From: CBDCWT01 sp965223305
Lineage (GTDB): Bacteria; Planctomycetota; Planctomycetia; Pirellulales; Pirellulaceae
DNA length: 64,000 nucleotides
NCBI GenBank assembly: GCA_965223305.1
Contig: CBDCWT010000037.1
Coordinates: forward strand, 1-64,000
Reading direction: 5' to 3'
Under the pieces are notes generated by a model. That model saw only the letters and a list, made by a program, of their open reading frames with translations. It was not told the origin of the DNA and did not search any database. Positions 19,308 through 29,167 of the stretch are shown here, piece by piece; position 1 is the first letter of the stretch, and the number at the start of each line of letters is the position of its first letter. The translations under genes and the position numbers were made by a program.

Positions 19308-20525
19308 TCATTGCCGCCCCCCTGGACCCCCGCTAGCCTTTCTCTGTGTTCCGTTTTCTAATACGCTAGTTTGCATCGTGAGATAGATCTTGCCGGTCTC
19401 CCAATCTTCGCTGGTCTCACTGAGGACCGCACTGACGAGACGCAGTAACGACGCTTCGTTCGGGAACAACGTCGCGACGCGTGTTCGTCGTTTGATCTCT
19501 TGATTCAATCTCTCCAGCACGTTCGTGGTCCGCAACCGACGCCAATGACTTGGTGGCAGCTCGAAGACCGTCAGGCCTTCGGGTACGTTAGTTTCCATCC
19601 ATGCTGTGAGATCGGGCGCAGTGCTTTCATACTTGTTGCGCAGTTGCGCGAGCAGCCGGTCCGCTTCATGGCGGTCCGGGGCATTGAACACGCTGCGCAA
19701 GTCTTGCATGACTTCGGTTCGCATGGCGACTTTGGGAACGTAGTGCACTGCATTCTGCATCAAGTGAAATTGGCAACGTTGCCAGGCGATTCCGGGGAAG
19801 CACGCTTTACGTGCTTGCTTCAAACCAGAGTGGTCGTCTGACACGATCAATTGAATACCGTGGAGGCCTCGATCGATCAGGCTTTTCAAGAACTCGCGCC
19901 AATGAACCTCAGCTTCAGACAAGGAAACACTCACGCCGAGCACGCTACGTCGGCCATTCTCGAGGATGCCTATCGCGACCAGGACGGCGCAGTCACGCAC
20001 GCTGCCACCGTGACGGACTTTCTCGTACCGCGCATCCAGGATGACGTACGGAACCGTGCCTAAGGGGCGTTCACGCCATGCCTGGAGTTCCTGATCGAGT
20101 AGCTCAGCCGCTCGGCTCACCTGGCTGCTGCTCACGTCTAGGCCACACAATTCTTGAGTGATCTCCGCCACTTTCCTGGTTGACACACCTTGGACATACA
20201 TCTCGGCGACCGCCAATTTCAGAGCCCGTTCACTGCGTTCGCCGCGTTCCAGCGCTGATGGATAAAACTCCACGTCCCGTGTCTGAGGAACGTTCAAGCT
20301 CAGACGGCCAAGGCGGCTGTTCACTGTCTTCGGCTTGAAGCCGTTGGAATAACCGCGCCGCGACTCGCTGCGCTGATACGGCATCGCGCCAAGCGCATCT
20401 GAGCGCTCCAGCTTCATCGCCTCGTTCATCAGGATCTCAATCGCTTGAGCCATACCGTCGAAACCATGCTCGCTCAATAGTTGGAGAAGCTCCTCGAAAC
20501 GGGTAGATTGATCTTCGTGGGTCAT
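19308..20525 (-). CDS. IS256-family (Mutator-type) transposase
   Basis: 405 residues, typical of the family. Catalytic residues are in VPYVILDARYEKVRHGG (first D), LIVSDDHSGLKQAR (second D) and TTNVLERLNQEIKRRTR (E). The C-x2-H type segment WQRCQFHLMQN is also present. Complete from ATG to stop. The terminal inverted repeats are not clear: TTCTGTAAA occurs near 19227 and, inverted, near 20652, which is only suggestive. Divergent from the split IS110 region and convergent with nothing. Confidence 0.93.
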   Translation of the reverse strand: MTHEDQSTRFEELLQLLSEHGFDGMAQAIEILMNEAMKLERSDALGAMPYQRSESRRGYSNGFKPKTVNSRLGRLSLNVPQTRDVEFYPSALERGERSERALKLAVAEMYVQGVSTRKVAEITQELCGLDVSSSQVSRAAELLDQELQAWRERPLGTVPYVILDARYEKVRHGGSVRDCAVLVAIGILENGRRSVLGVSVSLSEAEVHWREFLKSLIDRGLHGIQLIVSDDHSGLKQARKACFPGIAWQRCQFHLMQNAVHYVPKVAMRTEVMQDLRSVFNAPDRHEADRLLAQLRNKYESTAPDLTAWMETNVPEGLTVFELPPSHWRRLRTTNVLERLNQEIKRRTRVATLFPNEASLLRLVSAVLSETSEDWETGKIYLTMQTSVLENGTQRKASGGPGGRQ

Positions 20526-20851
20526 GTGGGTCTCCTTTCGCTTGAGTGATGACTTGCGAAAAGAGGATCAACATTGGCCCACGCTTTTCAAGCGGACCTA
20601 CCAGAGGCGTTCCGGCTTCGCTACGCTACCGCCGGAATCCCTCTGTGCTTTTACAGAAAGAAAGTTACACCACCTCCCATCTTCTAGCTTAAGGTGTAAC
20701 CCAATTGATGAATGACGTTTAGTCACGCTATCGCGGCAGTGCTGTCAGGCAAGCCAAGCCGCCGCATCTTATCCAGCTGGCTGCCTATCGTTACTAGCCG
20801 GCGGCTTGGGACGTGAATAGCACGAAAGACTGCACTGCATGCCAGCATCGT
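20526..20851. other. Flank of the IS256 gene with an 11-bp perfect inverted repeat
   Basis: CCAAGCCGCCG (20754-20764) and CGGCGGCTTGG (20799-20809) form a stem with a 34-base loop. No gene seen. The left part probably contains the IS256 right end. Confidence 0.55.
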
Positions 20852-21031
20852 TAACCCGGATTATTCATGAAGATCGTCGCGAGAGGTTGTAAGTACGTTC
20901 GTGGCAAGGAAGGCGAGCAATTCTTCCGCAGGCGTATTGAAGCAATACGTCGAGGGAGAATTGTGAAGCATGACGAAGCCACGGATGGACTTACGACCTC
21001 GCAGCAGATCGCTCATGAATAATTCGGGTTA
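20852..21031 (-). repeat. 180-bp palindromic-end element (MITE-like), copy 1
   Basis: The ends are inverted: TAACCCGGATTATTCATGA at 20852 against TAACCCGAATTATTCATGA read back from 21031, 18 of 19 identical. Other copies are at 42245-42423, 52417-52586 and 61998-62177. TA borders the ends in the complete copies, as expected for a TA target duplication. Confidence 0.85.
20861..21016 (-). CDS. 51-codon reading frame filling the MITE-like element, copy 1
   Basis: The ATG lies in one terminal repeat and the TAA in the other. The peptide starts MSDLLRGRKSIRGFVMLH and continues with STYCFNTPAEELLAFLATNV and then SRDDLHE. The frame is open in three of four copies in this window. No known domain and no clear ribosome site, so whether it is translated is unknown. 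The start and stop positions may simply follow from the palindromic ends. Confidence 0.4.
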   Translation of the reverse strand: MSDLLRGRKSIRGFVMLHNSPSTYCFNTPAEELLAFLATNVLTTSRDDLHE

Positions 21032-21460
21032 AGGCAGTGTCGTCAAAGTGTTTGGGCTTAAACTAGCGACATTCGTCATTTCGTCCGATGCAGATTGCAA
21101 GTCCCGTATGAACCCCAGGAGGGTCAGCATGGGTTGGATTGCCAACTGTCATTCGTGACAAACGTCGGTTCGACCTTGGTCACGAAGACGGCCACCGCAA
21201 AGCCGCAATTCGTCATCAGTTTGACATCGATTTCCATCGATGGCACTTCAAATCGCCAAAAACGTCGCGGTCGAATTACGGCAGCATTCGAAAAATGCGG
21301 AGCGTACCCTGGCTTCCAACCTGACTGTCTGATCGACCTGGTGGATTGCAGCGATTCTTCGACATCGCGTTTGGGCGGCTCGGATCGCTCACACTAAACC
21401 TTCAATCAACCGACGCATCTGCTAACCGATGAAACATCTCAAAAAAATAGTCGCACACTC
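21032..21460. other. Gene-free stretch upstream of the BlaI gene
   Basis: Short overlapping open frames occur (for example 21095-21397) but none has recognisable content. I see nothing supportable until the BlaI promoter. Confidence 0.5.
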
Positions 21461-21489
21461 TTGACCGCTACATCTTGTAGCGTTACAAA
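21461..21489 (+). promoter_or_regulatory. Promoter with BlaI-type operator dyad
   Basis: TTGACC (21461-21466), a 17-base spacer, then TACAAA (21484-21489). In the spacer lies CTACATCTTGTAG (21468-21480), a perfect dyad with a 3-base centre of the TACA...TGTA type bound by BlaI/MecI repressors. TTACAAATAGTAATACTA (21483-21500) follows and may be a second half-operator. The BlaI start is 32 bases downstream. Confidence 0.6.
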
Positions 21490-21521
21490 TAGTAATACTA
21501 CCGATTACCGAAGGATGTTTC

Positions 21522-21950
21522 ATGTCAAAGAAGCGAAAAAGACAGCCCGCACTCAGCCCACTGGAGAACACAGTGATGCAGATTGTGTGGAACGATCAGC
21601 CTCTGACTGCAGAAGTTGTCCGTGAAAAAATGGACAAAACGCACGGCCTAAAGGCCTCCACCGTCAGGACGCTGCTGCGGCGGCTTGAGGATAAGGGCTA
21701 CGTCACACACGAGGTTGAAGGGCGAACCTATATCTACCGCTCAGTTGTTAAGCAATCGAATGTCGCCGCATCGGCGGTCCGTTCCATTGTGGATAGGTTC
21801 TGTGCGGGTTCGGTGGAAGACTTACTGGTTGGGCTGGTGGACGACAAGCAAATCTCGCCCGAACGGCTGCAGGAACTAGCGAATCGAATCGCCGCCACGG
21901 AGGCGGAACAGGCGAAGACCATAGGTAAATCGAAGAAGACGAAGAAGTAG
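21522..21950 (+). CDS. BlaI/MecI/CopY-family transcriptional repressor
   Basis: 142 residues. The winged helix covers about 10-80 (LSPLENTVMQIVWNDQPLTA, STVRTLLRRLEDKGYVTHEV, GRTYIYRSVV). The C-terminal dimerization helix region is about 85-130 (AVRSIVDRFCAGSVEDLLVG). In characterised systems the dimer blocks its own operon and is removed when a partner M56 metalloprotease is activated. That partner gene starts 61 bases downstream. AAGGA lies upstream of the ATG, and the operator dyad in the promoter supports autorepression. Confidence 0.92.
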   Translation: MSKKRKRQPALSPLENTVMQIVWNDQPLTAEVVREKMDKTHGLKASTVRTLLRRLEDKGYVTHEVEGRTYIYRSVVKQSNVAASAVRSIVDRFCAGSVEDLLVGLVDDKQISPERLQELANRIAATEAEQAKTIGKSKKTKK

Positions 21951-22011
21951 CGAGTGGCACTGGACAGGCCAAAGTGGCATCCCGATTGAAAACCAGCACT
22001 CGGAGTTTCGG

Positions 22012-25000
22012 ATGTTTGAAATCTCAAATCAATGGCTACTGTTTGTTCTTGATCTGTCAGCCAAGTCCCTTGTGCTGGCGCTTGTCGCTGGTATCGCGAT
22101 GAAACTCTTCCGACTCCGCGATTCCAACCTGAGGCATCGCATCTGGTCGGGTGTGCTGATTGGCATGCTGGCTCTGCCGCTGCTGAGTTGTTCGTTACCA
22201 GCGATTCCCGTGAGCGTCTCGCTGGAATGGAACGCGGCCGACGCGAGCGCACTGCCAGAGGCTGAGCCACTCGCTCTCGCAAAACAGCCGACGTTTGCGG
22301 ACGAATTCGCGATCGACGCAAACGTAATGACAACCACTGAACCCGAATCGATCGATTTTGCATCTGCTGCCCCCACGACGCAGGAACCTGAACATTCGAC
22401 GACAGTGACACCGGTTGCGCCATCGTGGACGTGGGCTGACCTAACGCGTTTGGGGACAGCTGCCCTCTTTGTGGCCTGGTTCAGCGTCACAGCGTATTTC
22501 GCGATCCGGCTCCTCCTGGGCTTGTGGTCCGCGTCTCGCATTTTGAACCGCGCCAAAACCATCACGGATGAAATCACTCCGCTTTACGATATCCTCCAAG
22601 GCCGACTCGCGACGGTCTGCCAGTCCGATGAAACCTGCGTTCCCGTCACCATCGGCTGGTTCCGCCCGACGATCTTACTTCCCGCCGACTGGCAAACGTG
22701 GCATGCGGAAAAGCTGCAGGCCATCATCGTTCACGAACTCACTCACGTCGCGCGGCGTGACTTCCTGGTGACAATCGGAGCGGACTTGAATCGCTGTTTT
22801 TATTGGTTTCATCCATTGTCTTGGTGGCTGCGAACGCGATTGTCAGACCTCGCGGAACACGCATGCGACGACGCGGCGATCGGTCAAACCGGCGATCGAA
22901 CCGGCTACGCACGACACCTTCTCGAAGTCGCTTCACAAATCAGCAGGTCGTCCGGCCGAATCGTTCCTGGCTTAGCGATGGCTCGTGAGTCGAACGTCGA
23001 GTCACGAATTGCAACGATCCTCGATTTCAAGCGGCCACTATCTGAGCGCCTAACCTGGAAATCCACCGCCCTCATTGCACTGTTCATGGTCCCCTTGATT
23101 GGTACTGCGGCTGCTGTCCGAGCCGTCAGCCCAGACAAAACGAGTGCGACCGAAGAGACCAAAGAGCGCGAAACAGCCGCCATCGCAAAAGGCGCAGTCG
23201 AAAAAGGCGCCGAAGACACAATCCACATCCACGGCCAAGTCCTTGATCCAAATGGTAGGCCTGTGCCGGGTGCAACGTTGCGAATTTACGCAGTCCACTC
23301 GCCGCTCTACTACGCGTCTGCTTCTGAATTTGACCTGGTCCATACCTTGACGACCGACAGGGAAGGCCGTTTCGACGACAACATTCCGCGCGAGCAACTG
23401 ATCCGGCCAGATGGCAAGAAATATCCGAAAGTTGCATACAGCCACCTTGGGCCGTGGACGTCGATGGTGGTGTCGGCTCCAGGTTTCGCCGACTCGTTCG
23501 TTCAGGGACGCACGGTCACGAGGGAATTCAATGGCCGTCGTCTGGCGACACCTGGTTTCCTTGATAGCGAAGTACCTGTGAAACTGCGGCCCGCGGTTCC
23601 GATCGAGGGCCGATTGCTTAACCTCGAAGGGCAGCCAGTGCCGGACGTGTGGGTTAGCGTTTTCAAGATCACTCACCATGACCCGGATCGGATTGCAGAT
23701 TGGTTTGCTAAGGTATCAAAGAAACCCATCAAGTCTGATCGCGAAACGATGATGATGGGAGGATCGCAACAAGGCCCCTACTTCCCGGCGCAAGCCTATT
23801 CGGAATTCCCGCCCGACCACCTCCAGCCCGTCAAAACCGATGCCAAGGGACGATTCCGTCTGGATGGTCTTATTGCAAAGGACGATGTGGCCGTTCTGCG
23901 AATCCGAGGGAAAGGCATTGCTAATCGAGTCATTCATGTCATGGGCCGAGACATGACGCCGGTCTATGCACCGCAACTGACGCGGTTCACGACCGTCGGT
24001 GCTTACTACGGGCGGAAGTTTGATTACGTAACACAGCCCAGCGTTCCTGTTTTCGGAATCGTTCGCGACATCGAAACAAAGGAGCCACTTGTTGATGTTC
24101 CCGTTGCTACCAGTGGCATGTATGGCACAACCATGAGCCATGATGGATATATCACCACCCGAACGGACGCCCGGGGGCGATACCGGATCGAAGGTCTGCC
24201 AATCGCGCCGAAGGGCACCGGGCGATACGACGGTAACGGATTATCTGTTCGCCCTGGCAAACTGCCCTACATCGAAAGCGATCACTTTCAGGTTCCCGCT
24301 AGCGACGGCATGAACCCAATTGAGCTTAACCTGGAACTCCGCCGCGCCGTGATGGCGAAGGGGCGGTTGACGGAGAAGGGAACGGGAAAACCACTCGTTG
24401 CAGAAATCTACTATGCACCGTTTGCCACCAACGAAAACTGCGGTAAGTACACCACCTACTCTAGCGGCATCACGACGATGTTTGGGAACAACTCCCGCTA
24501 CCACTCGGATGCAGACGGCAGTTTTCAAATCCCAGTTATCGCGGGGCGCGGAGTCATTGCCGCGATCGTTCGCAACTCTTCATACGTCACCGGTTACGGC
24601 TCTGAAAACATTGAAGAACTCAACGACGATAAGGCTCGTCGATCCGGCAACGTCTTTCAATACGGCCACATCGTTCCATCTATGTATCACTCGCTGAAGG
24701 AAATCAACGTTCCAGATGATGCAACTACCTTCGACGTTGAACTTGATGCCGATCCCGGAATCGAAGTCATCGTAAAGATTATCGGACCAGATGGTAGCCC
24801 TCTTGAAAGCGCTCAGGGTAAGGGGCTCGGTCCACGGCAAAAATGGGAACGAGACCTGCCGTCCACAGTAGAAGTGACAGGATCGTCCTACGGGAGAATC
24901 CGACCGGTCTACCTTACCGACAAGGACCGAAAGCTGGCGCGTTTCGCACGGATTGTCCCCGAGCAAGGGCAGACTGAATTTGAGATCCAGTTGTTGCCAA

Positions 25001-25338
25001 AAAGCCAACTGGTTGGCCGGCTCGTCGATACCGAAGGACGTCCGATGGGGGACGTGCCGCTTGAGATTAGGCACCAAAACGACCCAGATTTCATGGGCTC
25101 GCTGGAACGCTCCAAGACTGACGAAGATGGTCGGTTCGAAATCGAGATGCCCGTTGGCGTTGCGTATTCGATCATTTGTCGCACAAACAAGACGTTTCGC
25201 ATTGTGGAAGACCTTGAGAATGCGGAACCTAAGAACATCGACCTTGGCGAGGTCGTCGTTGACGATATGGCAGAGCGATGGTCTACCCTGAAAGCAAAGA
25301 AAGAACCCGTCATCACCGATCTCACGTCAGCGAACTGA
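22012..25338 (+). CDS. M56 (BlaR1-like) membrane metallopeptidase with long carboxypeptidase-regulatory-type sensor
   Basis: 1108 residues. Hydrophobic segments lie near 10-30, 45-62, 148-172 and 350-370. The zinc motif is HELTH at 241-245, followed by the family signature NRCFYWFHPLSWWLRTR and EHACDDAAIG. After the last membrane segment, about 700 residues of beta-rich repeats resemble carboxypeptidase regulatory-like domains (IHGQVLDPNGRPVPGATLRI, VEGRLLN-like, LVGRLVDTEGRPMGDVPLEI). In BlaR1 this place holds a penicillin-binding sensor; here the ligand is unknown. It is expected to relay an extracellular signal and cause cleavage of the neighbouring BlaI protein. 44 bases separate it from the DUF1800 gene. 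Confidence 0.9.
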   Translation: MFEISNQWLLFVLDLSAKSLVLALVAGIAMKLFRLRDSNLRHRIWSGVLIGMLALPLLSCSLPAIPVSVSLEWNAADASALPEAEPLALAKQPTFADEFAIDANVMTTTEPESIDFASAAPTTQEPEHSTTVTPVAPSWTWADLTRLGTAALFVAWFSVTAYFAIRLLLGLWSASRILNRAKTITDEITPLYDILQGRLATVCQSDETCVPVTIGWFRPTILLPADWQTWHAEKLQAIIVHELTHVARRDFLVTIGADLNRCFYWFHPLSWWLRTRLSDLAEHACDDAAIGQTGDRTGYARHLLEVASQISRSSGRIVPGLAMARESNVESRIATILDFKRPLSERLTWKSTALIALFMVPLIGTAAAVRAVSPDKTSATEETKERETAAIAKGAVEKGAEDTIHIHGQVLDPNGRPVPGATLRIYAVHSPLYYASASEFDLVHTLTTDREGRFDDNIPREQLIRPDGKKYPKVAYSHLGPWTSMVVSAPGFADSFVQGRTVTREFNGRRLATPGFLDSEVPVKLRPAVPIEGRLLNLEGQPVPDVWVSVFKITHHDPDRIADWFAKVSKKPIKSDRETMMMGGSQQGPYFPAQAYSEFPPDHLQPVKTDAKGRFRLDGLIAKDDVAVLRIRGKGIANRVIHVMGRDMTPVYAPQLTRFTTVGAYYGRKFDYVTQPSVPVFGIVRDIETKEPLVDVPVATSGMYGTTMSHDGYITTRTDARGRYRIEGLPIAPKGTGRYDGNGLSVRPGKLPYIESDHFQVPASDGMNPIELNLELRRAVMAKGRLTEKGTGKPLVAEIYYAPFATNENCGKYTTYSSGITTMFGNNSRYHSDADGSFQIPVIAGRGVIAAIVRNSSYVTGYGSENIEELNDDKARRSGNVFQYGHIVPSMYHSLKEINVPDDATTFDVELDADPGIEVIVKIIGPDGSPLESAQGKGLGPRQKWERDLPSTVEVTGSSYGRIRPVYLTDKDRKLARFARIVPEQGQTEFEIQLLPKSQLVGRLVDTEGRPMGDVPLEIRHQNDPDFMGSLERSKTDEDGRFEIEMPVGVAYSIICRTNKTFRIVEDLENAEPKNIDLGEVVVDDMAERWSTLKAKKEPVITDLTSAN

Positions 25339-25382
25339 GAGCCTGCATGGACTGATACACCGAAACCACGCGGGAGCCATCC

Positions 25383-26681
25383 ATGACCGCCTGGAAAACC
25401 TATTCAGCGTCCAAGGAAAACCCGTGGGGCGATCGCCGGGTGGCTCATCTGCACCGGCGAGCCGTTTTTGGCCCAACCGCATCTGAGCTGCGTCGTGATG
25501 TTGCTTCCAAACCCGAAGACGCCATCAGTCGAATCATCTGCGGCGAAGGGCGTGAAGGCGTTCCGCTCGAATTCGAGAACCTCCAAAGCCTCATCGGCGA
25601 CGCCGCTGCCGGGCAAGAGAATGTGAATCGCCTCAAGGCGTGGTGGGTCTATCGACTGCTGTTTTCGCCGGATCCACTTCGCGAACGACTTACGTTCATG
25701 TGGCACAATCACTTCGCCACCAGTAACCTGAAGGTCAACGACCTTACTCAGATGAAGGCGCAGAACGAACTGTTCTGGCAACACGCGCGAGGCGAATTCG
25801 GAACGCTGTTGCATGCGACTCTGCGAGACCCAGCGCTGTTGACGTGGCTTGACGCGCAAACAAATCGCAAAGGGCACGCGAATGAGAATCTCAGTCGCGA
25901 GTTGATGGAGCTCTTTACGCTAGGCGTAGGCAACTTCACTGAATCGGACGTTAAACACGCGGCACGCGCTTTGACTGGGCTCGAAATCAACAAAGGCGAA
26001 TTCCGATTCAACGAACGCCGACACGACGATGGCGAAAAAACCGTGCTTGGCCAGACGAAGAAATTCGATCCGGAACAACTGGCGGAACTGCTGCTTTCCA
26101 ACGCGACTACCTCGTGGCGGCTGGCGGGCAAATTGATTACAGAATTCTTCGCACCAGACGTAGTCAGCAAAGCAGCTCACGATCAACTGGCCGAACAGCT
26201 CGTCGCGTCAAATCTCAACATCGGCAAAGCGGTCGAGACCATTCTGCGTTCGGAGTTGTTCTTCTCGGATGCCAATATCAACAAACGAATCACCGATCCG
26301 CTGACGTTTCTGATCGCTCCGGTCCGCTCGTTTGAACTCTTTGAGACTCCGCCTAGCACGTTGACTTTGGCCAGCTGGTTGCAACGGATGGGGCTGGATC
26401 TGTTCTACCCACCAAACGTCGCCGGCTGGCCAGGTGGCCGAGCATGGCTGACGACTCGAACGGTCATCGCTCGAGCCAACTACGGCGCAGCGGTAGTTTC
26501 CGGCGAAATACACCGCGTCGCTTCAGCACCAAACCTGGAGCGACTCGCAAACACACCGGACGAGTTTCGAGCACTGACGAGCACACTCCTTACTGGCGGC
26601 GCCGATGAAGAAGTCACCGGGCAGACACATTCAGATATCGCATTGAAAACACTCACCGGAACCAAAGTCCATTTGCACTAA
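25383..26681 (+). CDS. DUF1800 family protein
   Basis: 432 residues. Characteristic blocks: HLHRRAVFGPTASELRRDV, RERLTFMWHNHFATSN, NENLSRELMELFTLGVGNF, ARALTGLEI and PPNVAGWPGGRAWL. Planctomycetes encode many DUF1800 proteins next to DUF1501 proteins, as here; the biochemical function is unknown. Length is at the low end of the family, and no signal peptide is visible. It follows the M56 gene closely on the same strand and may be under BlaI control. A hairpin downstream may separate it from the DUF1501 gene. Confidence 0.92.
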   Translation: MTAWKTYSASKENPWGDRRVAHLHRRAVFGPTASELRRDVASKPEDAISRIICGEGREGVPLEFENLQSLIGDAAAGQENVNRLKAWWVYRLLFSPDPLRERLTFMWHNHFATSNLKVNDLTQMKAQNELFWQHARGEFGTLLHATLRDPALLTWLDAQTNRKGHANENLSRELMELFTLGVGNFTESDVKHAARALTGLEINKGEFRFNERRHDDGEKTVLGQTKKFDPEQLAELLLSNATTSWRLAGKLITEFFAPDVVSKAAHDQLAEQLVASNLNIGKAVETILRSELFFSDANINKRITDPLTFLIAPVRSFELFETPPSTLTLASWLQRMGLDLFYPPNVAGWPGGRAWLTTRTVIARANYGAAVVSGEIHRVASAPNLERLANTPDEFRALTSTLLTGGADEEVTGQTHSDIALKTLTGTKVHLH

Positions 26682-26751
26682 GCTGCGTCTCAGAACGGAG
26701 GTCAGACATTTGCAGAACACTTGTCCCAATTGTTCGTGGCTCGCGTAGTCG

Positions 26752-26774
26752 GGAACGGTCGGGACAACCGTTCC
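26752..26774 (+). terminator. Putative intrinsic terminator after the DUF1800 gene
   Basis: GGAACGGT (26752-26759) and ACCGTTCC (26767-26774) form a perfect 8-bp stem with a 7-base loop. GCGTTGTTTTG follows, a weak T-run. Confidence 0.45.
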
Positions 26775-26894
26775 GCGTTGTTTTGAGACGAAGCCTGGAG
26801 AGCATTTTCAAACCTGACAGGAACGGAACGAAATCGTAAGCAACTACCGTCTTGAAACGAGTTCTCGTGTAGAGAAATGGCAACGGAGACAAGC

Positions 26895-28085
26895 ATGTTG
26901 AATCGACGAACATTCCTGGAGCAATCGTCCCTCGTTTCGCTGGCTCCCATTGTGCCGGCCTTCCTGTCGCAATCCGCGTTTGCGGCGAAGGCTGAGAAAG
27001 ACAAACGGATTCTCGTTGTTATCGAACTCGAAGGGGGCAACGACGGATTGAACACGGTCATTCCGTTCGCCGACGATCACTACGCGAAATATCGCAAGTC
27101 ACTTCGCATCGAAACAAAAGACATCATCAAGCTCAACGACTCGATCGGCTTGCACCCTGTGATGAAAGAAGCCGGCGAGCTGTTTGACGAAGGACGCCTC
27201 GCCGTGATTCCGGGAGTGGGATACCCAAACCCAAGTCGCTCGCACTTTCGCAGCCAGGCGATTTGGCACTCGGCTCGCATGAACGCAGTCGATCACAACG
27301 GCCACGGCTGGCTTGGGCGATCGTGCGATGAAACACGAGAACCTGGGCGAACCATTGCGGACGCAGTCTTTGTCGGAGACGGAACCATCCCTGCCGCAAT
27401 CATTGGTCGCCGCACCAATTCCATTGCCCTGAACAACGAAGCGGAGCTCGAACTCGCATCAAGCTTGGACCTTCCCGCTGGTCGAAAAGACAGCGATGAT
27501 CTCTCCGCTTTCGTTCAAAACACCGTTAGCGCAAGCTACAACGCTGCGAAACGATTTGCTGAATCGAACGACATCAACACATCGGGCGGCGATGAGGTGT
27601 ATCCGAACTACAGTCTGGCTCGGAAATTACGATTACTATCGCGCATCATTCGCCTTGGTGGTGGAACTCGTATTTTCTACGTTTCGCTTAGCGGCTTCGA
27701 CACACACTCGGCTCAAAAGTTGTCGCACGAGAGATTGCTGCGACAATACAGCCGATCGCTGAAAGCGTTCCTTGATGACATGAAGAAACACAAACTAAGC
27801 GACCGGATTACTATCCTGACCTTCAGCGAATTCGGCCGCCAGTTGCGTGAGAACGCATCCGCAGGCACGGACCACGGAACGTGTGGGCCAGTCTTCATCG
27901 CTGGCGACGCGATCAAACCAGGCATTCTCTCAAAGTACCCGTCACTGACGGACCTTGACGAAGACGAAATGAAAGCCACCGTCGATTTTCGCAGGATCTA
28001 CGCCTCGCTGCTGCAGGATTGGTTGGGGACTGAAGCGACCGGACCACTGGGCGGCTCATTCAAGCCACTTAGCGTGGTTCGTTGA
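26895..28085 (+). CDS. DUF1501 family protein with twin-arginine signal
   Basis: 396 residues from the ATG at 26895, preferred over the one at 26877 because it has GGAGAC upstream and puts NRRTFLEQ right at the start. That motif and the following SSLVSLAPIVPAFLSQSAFA form a Tat signal. Family blocks: VVIELEGGNDGLNTVIPF, GVGYPNPSRSHFRSQAIWHS, YVSLSGFDTHSAQ, TFSEFGRQLRENASAGTDHG and DFRRIYASLLQDWLG. The fold is alkaline-phosphatase/sulfatase-like, with conserved Asp and His in FDTHS and GTDHG. It is probably exported folded; activity unknown. Usual partner of DUF1800. Confidence 0.93.
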   Translation: MLNRRTFLEQSSLVSLAPIVPAFLSQSAFAAKAEKDKRILVVIELEGGNDGLNTVIPFADDHYAKYRKSLRIETKDIIKLNDSIGLHPVMKEAGELFDEGRLAVIPGVGYPNPSRSHFRSQAIWHSARMNAVDHNGHGWLGRSCDETREPGRTIADAVFVGDGTIPAAIIGRRTNSIALNNEAELELASSLDLPAGRKDSDDLSAFVQNTVSASYNAAKRFAESNDINTSGGDEVYPNYSLARKLRLLSRIIRLGGGTRIFYVSLSGFDTHSAQKLSHERLLRQYSRSLKAFLDDMKKHKLSDRITILTFSEFGRQLRENASAGTDHGTCGPVFIAGDAIKPGILSKYPSLTDLDEDEMKATVDFRRIYASLLQDWLGTEATGPLGGSFKPLSVVR

Positions 28086-28555
28086 CTTACGGCGAGGCAC
28101 TACGACTTCCGAACGATTCGTGCGGATGTCGCTGAGGAATTTTATTGATCCGACCGTCGGATGCAGCGCCATTTCAACTTCTCCTTCGGCAGCTTGAGAG
28201 AGCCGGGCGGCGGCGCATCGAATGAACTGCCGTGAACCGGACCGGCCGACGGCGGGTTTACTCGTATCCGTTTAAGCTGAATTCCAATTTGGAGCTCAAC
28301 GGTTTCGCCCATTGGCGTAACCCGACGCCAGTTAGCTCTGCGCCCATCTGCCGGCGGTGGCCGGTCACATCTGAAGTTGCGCCATCAAATCGATAACTAC
28401 TTAGAGTTCGTTCGCGCGAACGGGTTTTCTTGCATCAGGAGGGCGTGTCCTTTGTCACGTGGCCAGGCCACCTTGGCCACCTACCACGACTACCACAAGT
28501 CGCGTCGGCCAAGATGGCCGATGCAGAATCAGCAAATTGCGAAATGCCTTCGGCT
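28086..28555. other. Gene-free spacer
   Basis: No supported gene. Small inverted pieces (TTGGCCACC, GGCCAAGATGGCC) occur near 28470-28520. Confidence 0.5.
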
Positions 28556-29167
28556 TCATCGTCTCAGTCCCAGCAGTTTCCGAAGCCACTCGGAACGTGG
28601 TTGCATCCGGTTTGAGTCAAAAGTCGTTGGAAATGGGTTTACATCCGAGTAGTAGATACTAGCTCCTGCCGCCCGCAACTCCGCAACAAAGTGGGTCTGA
28701 GTACTGACCGTCCACCAGCGAAATGTGAGGGTAATCAACAAGCCAAAACCCACCAACAGGATGCTTATGCGACTTCGAAAGGATGCCTGACGCCACCAAT
28801 GCGGCGTCGTCGGAATCAGGCCGCCGATTACGCCGCCACTACAGACACATACGAAAAAGAGTGTCTTATCAGTAATCTTGATGCCTAATGACACCGCGAA
28901 GACGGCCAAGAGGTAGCCCAGCACCCCAAGCAGAAGTCCGCCAACTAAGCCGGAACGAAAAGCACCTGACACGAGGCGGCCTGTGACTGCACCAAGAATG
29001 CCTGCGAGCACGACAAGCATGATGGGAGAATGTGCCTTGCCATAAATTGGGCCTTCTTTGGCGGCCATAATTGTCAGTGCAACAACGACGGTGACCAACA
29101 ACACATCCACAGTTCGAAACTGAAAGCGTCGCGTGTTCAACAGTTTTTCCTGCGTCGAATCGCTCAC
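28556..29167 (-). CDS. Hypothetical multi-pass membrane protein
   Basis: 203 residues. Four to five hydrophobic segments: FRTVDVLLVTVVVALTIMA, MLVVLAGILGAVTGRLVSG, GLVGGLLLGVLGYLLAVFAV, LFFVCVCSGGVIGGLIP and ISILLVGFGLLITLTF. The C-terminal part (HFVAELRAAGASIYYSDVNP then SEWLRKLLG) looks like the linker that introduces leucine-rich repeats in other planctomycete membrane proteins, but no repeats follow. The protein may be a shortened member. Function unknown. Divergent from the NTF2-like gene. Confidence 0.75.
   Translation of the reverse strand: MSDSTQEKLLNTRRFQFRTVDVLLVTVVVALTIMAAKEGPIYGKAHSPIMLVVLAGILGAVTGRLVSGAFRSGLVGGLLLGVLGYLLAVFAVSLGIKITDKTLFFVCVCSGGVIGGLIPTTPHWWRQASFRSRISILLVGFGLLITLTFRWWTVSTQTHFVAELRAAGASIYYSDVNPFPTTFDSNRMQPRSEWLRKLLGLRR

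Noticed and set aside
19227..20660. Terminal inverted repeats of the IS256 element
   Set aside because: Only TTCTGTAAA is shared in inverted form at plausible positions; too short to set the element ends.
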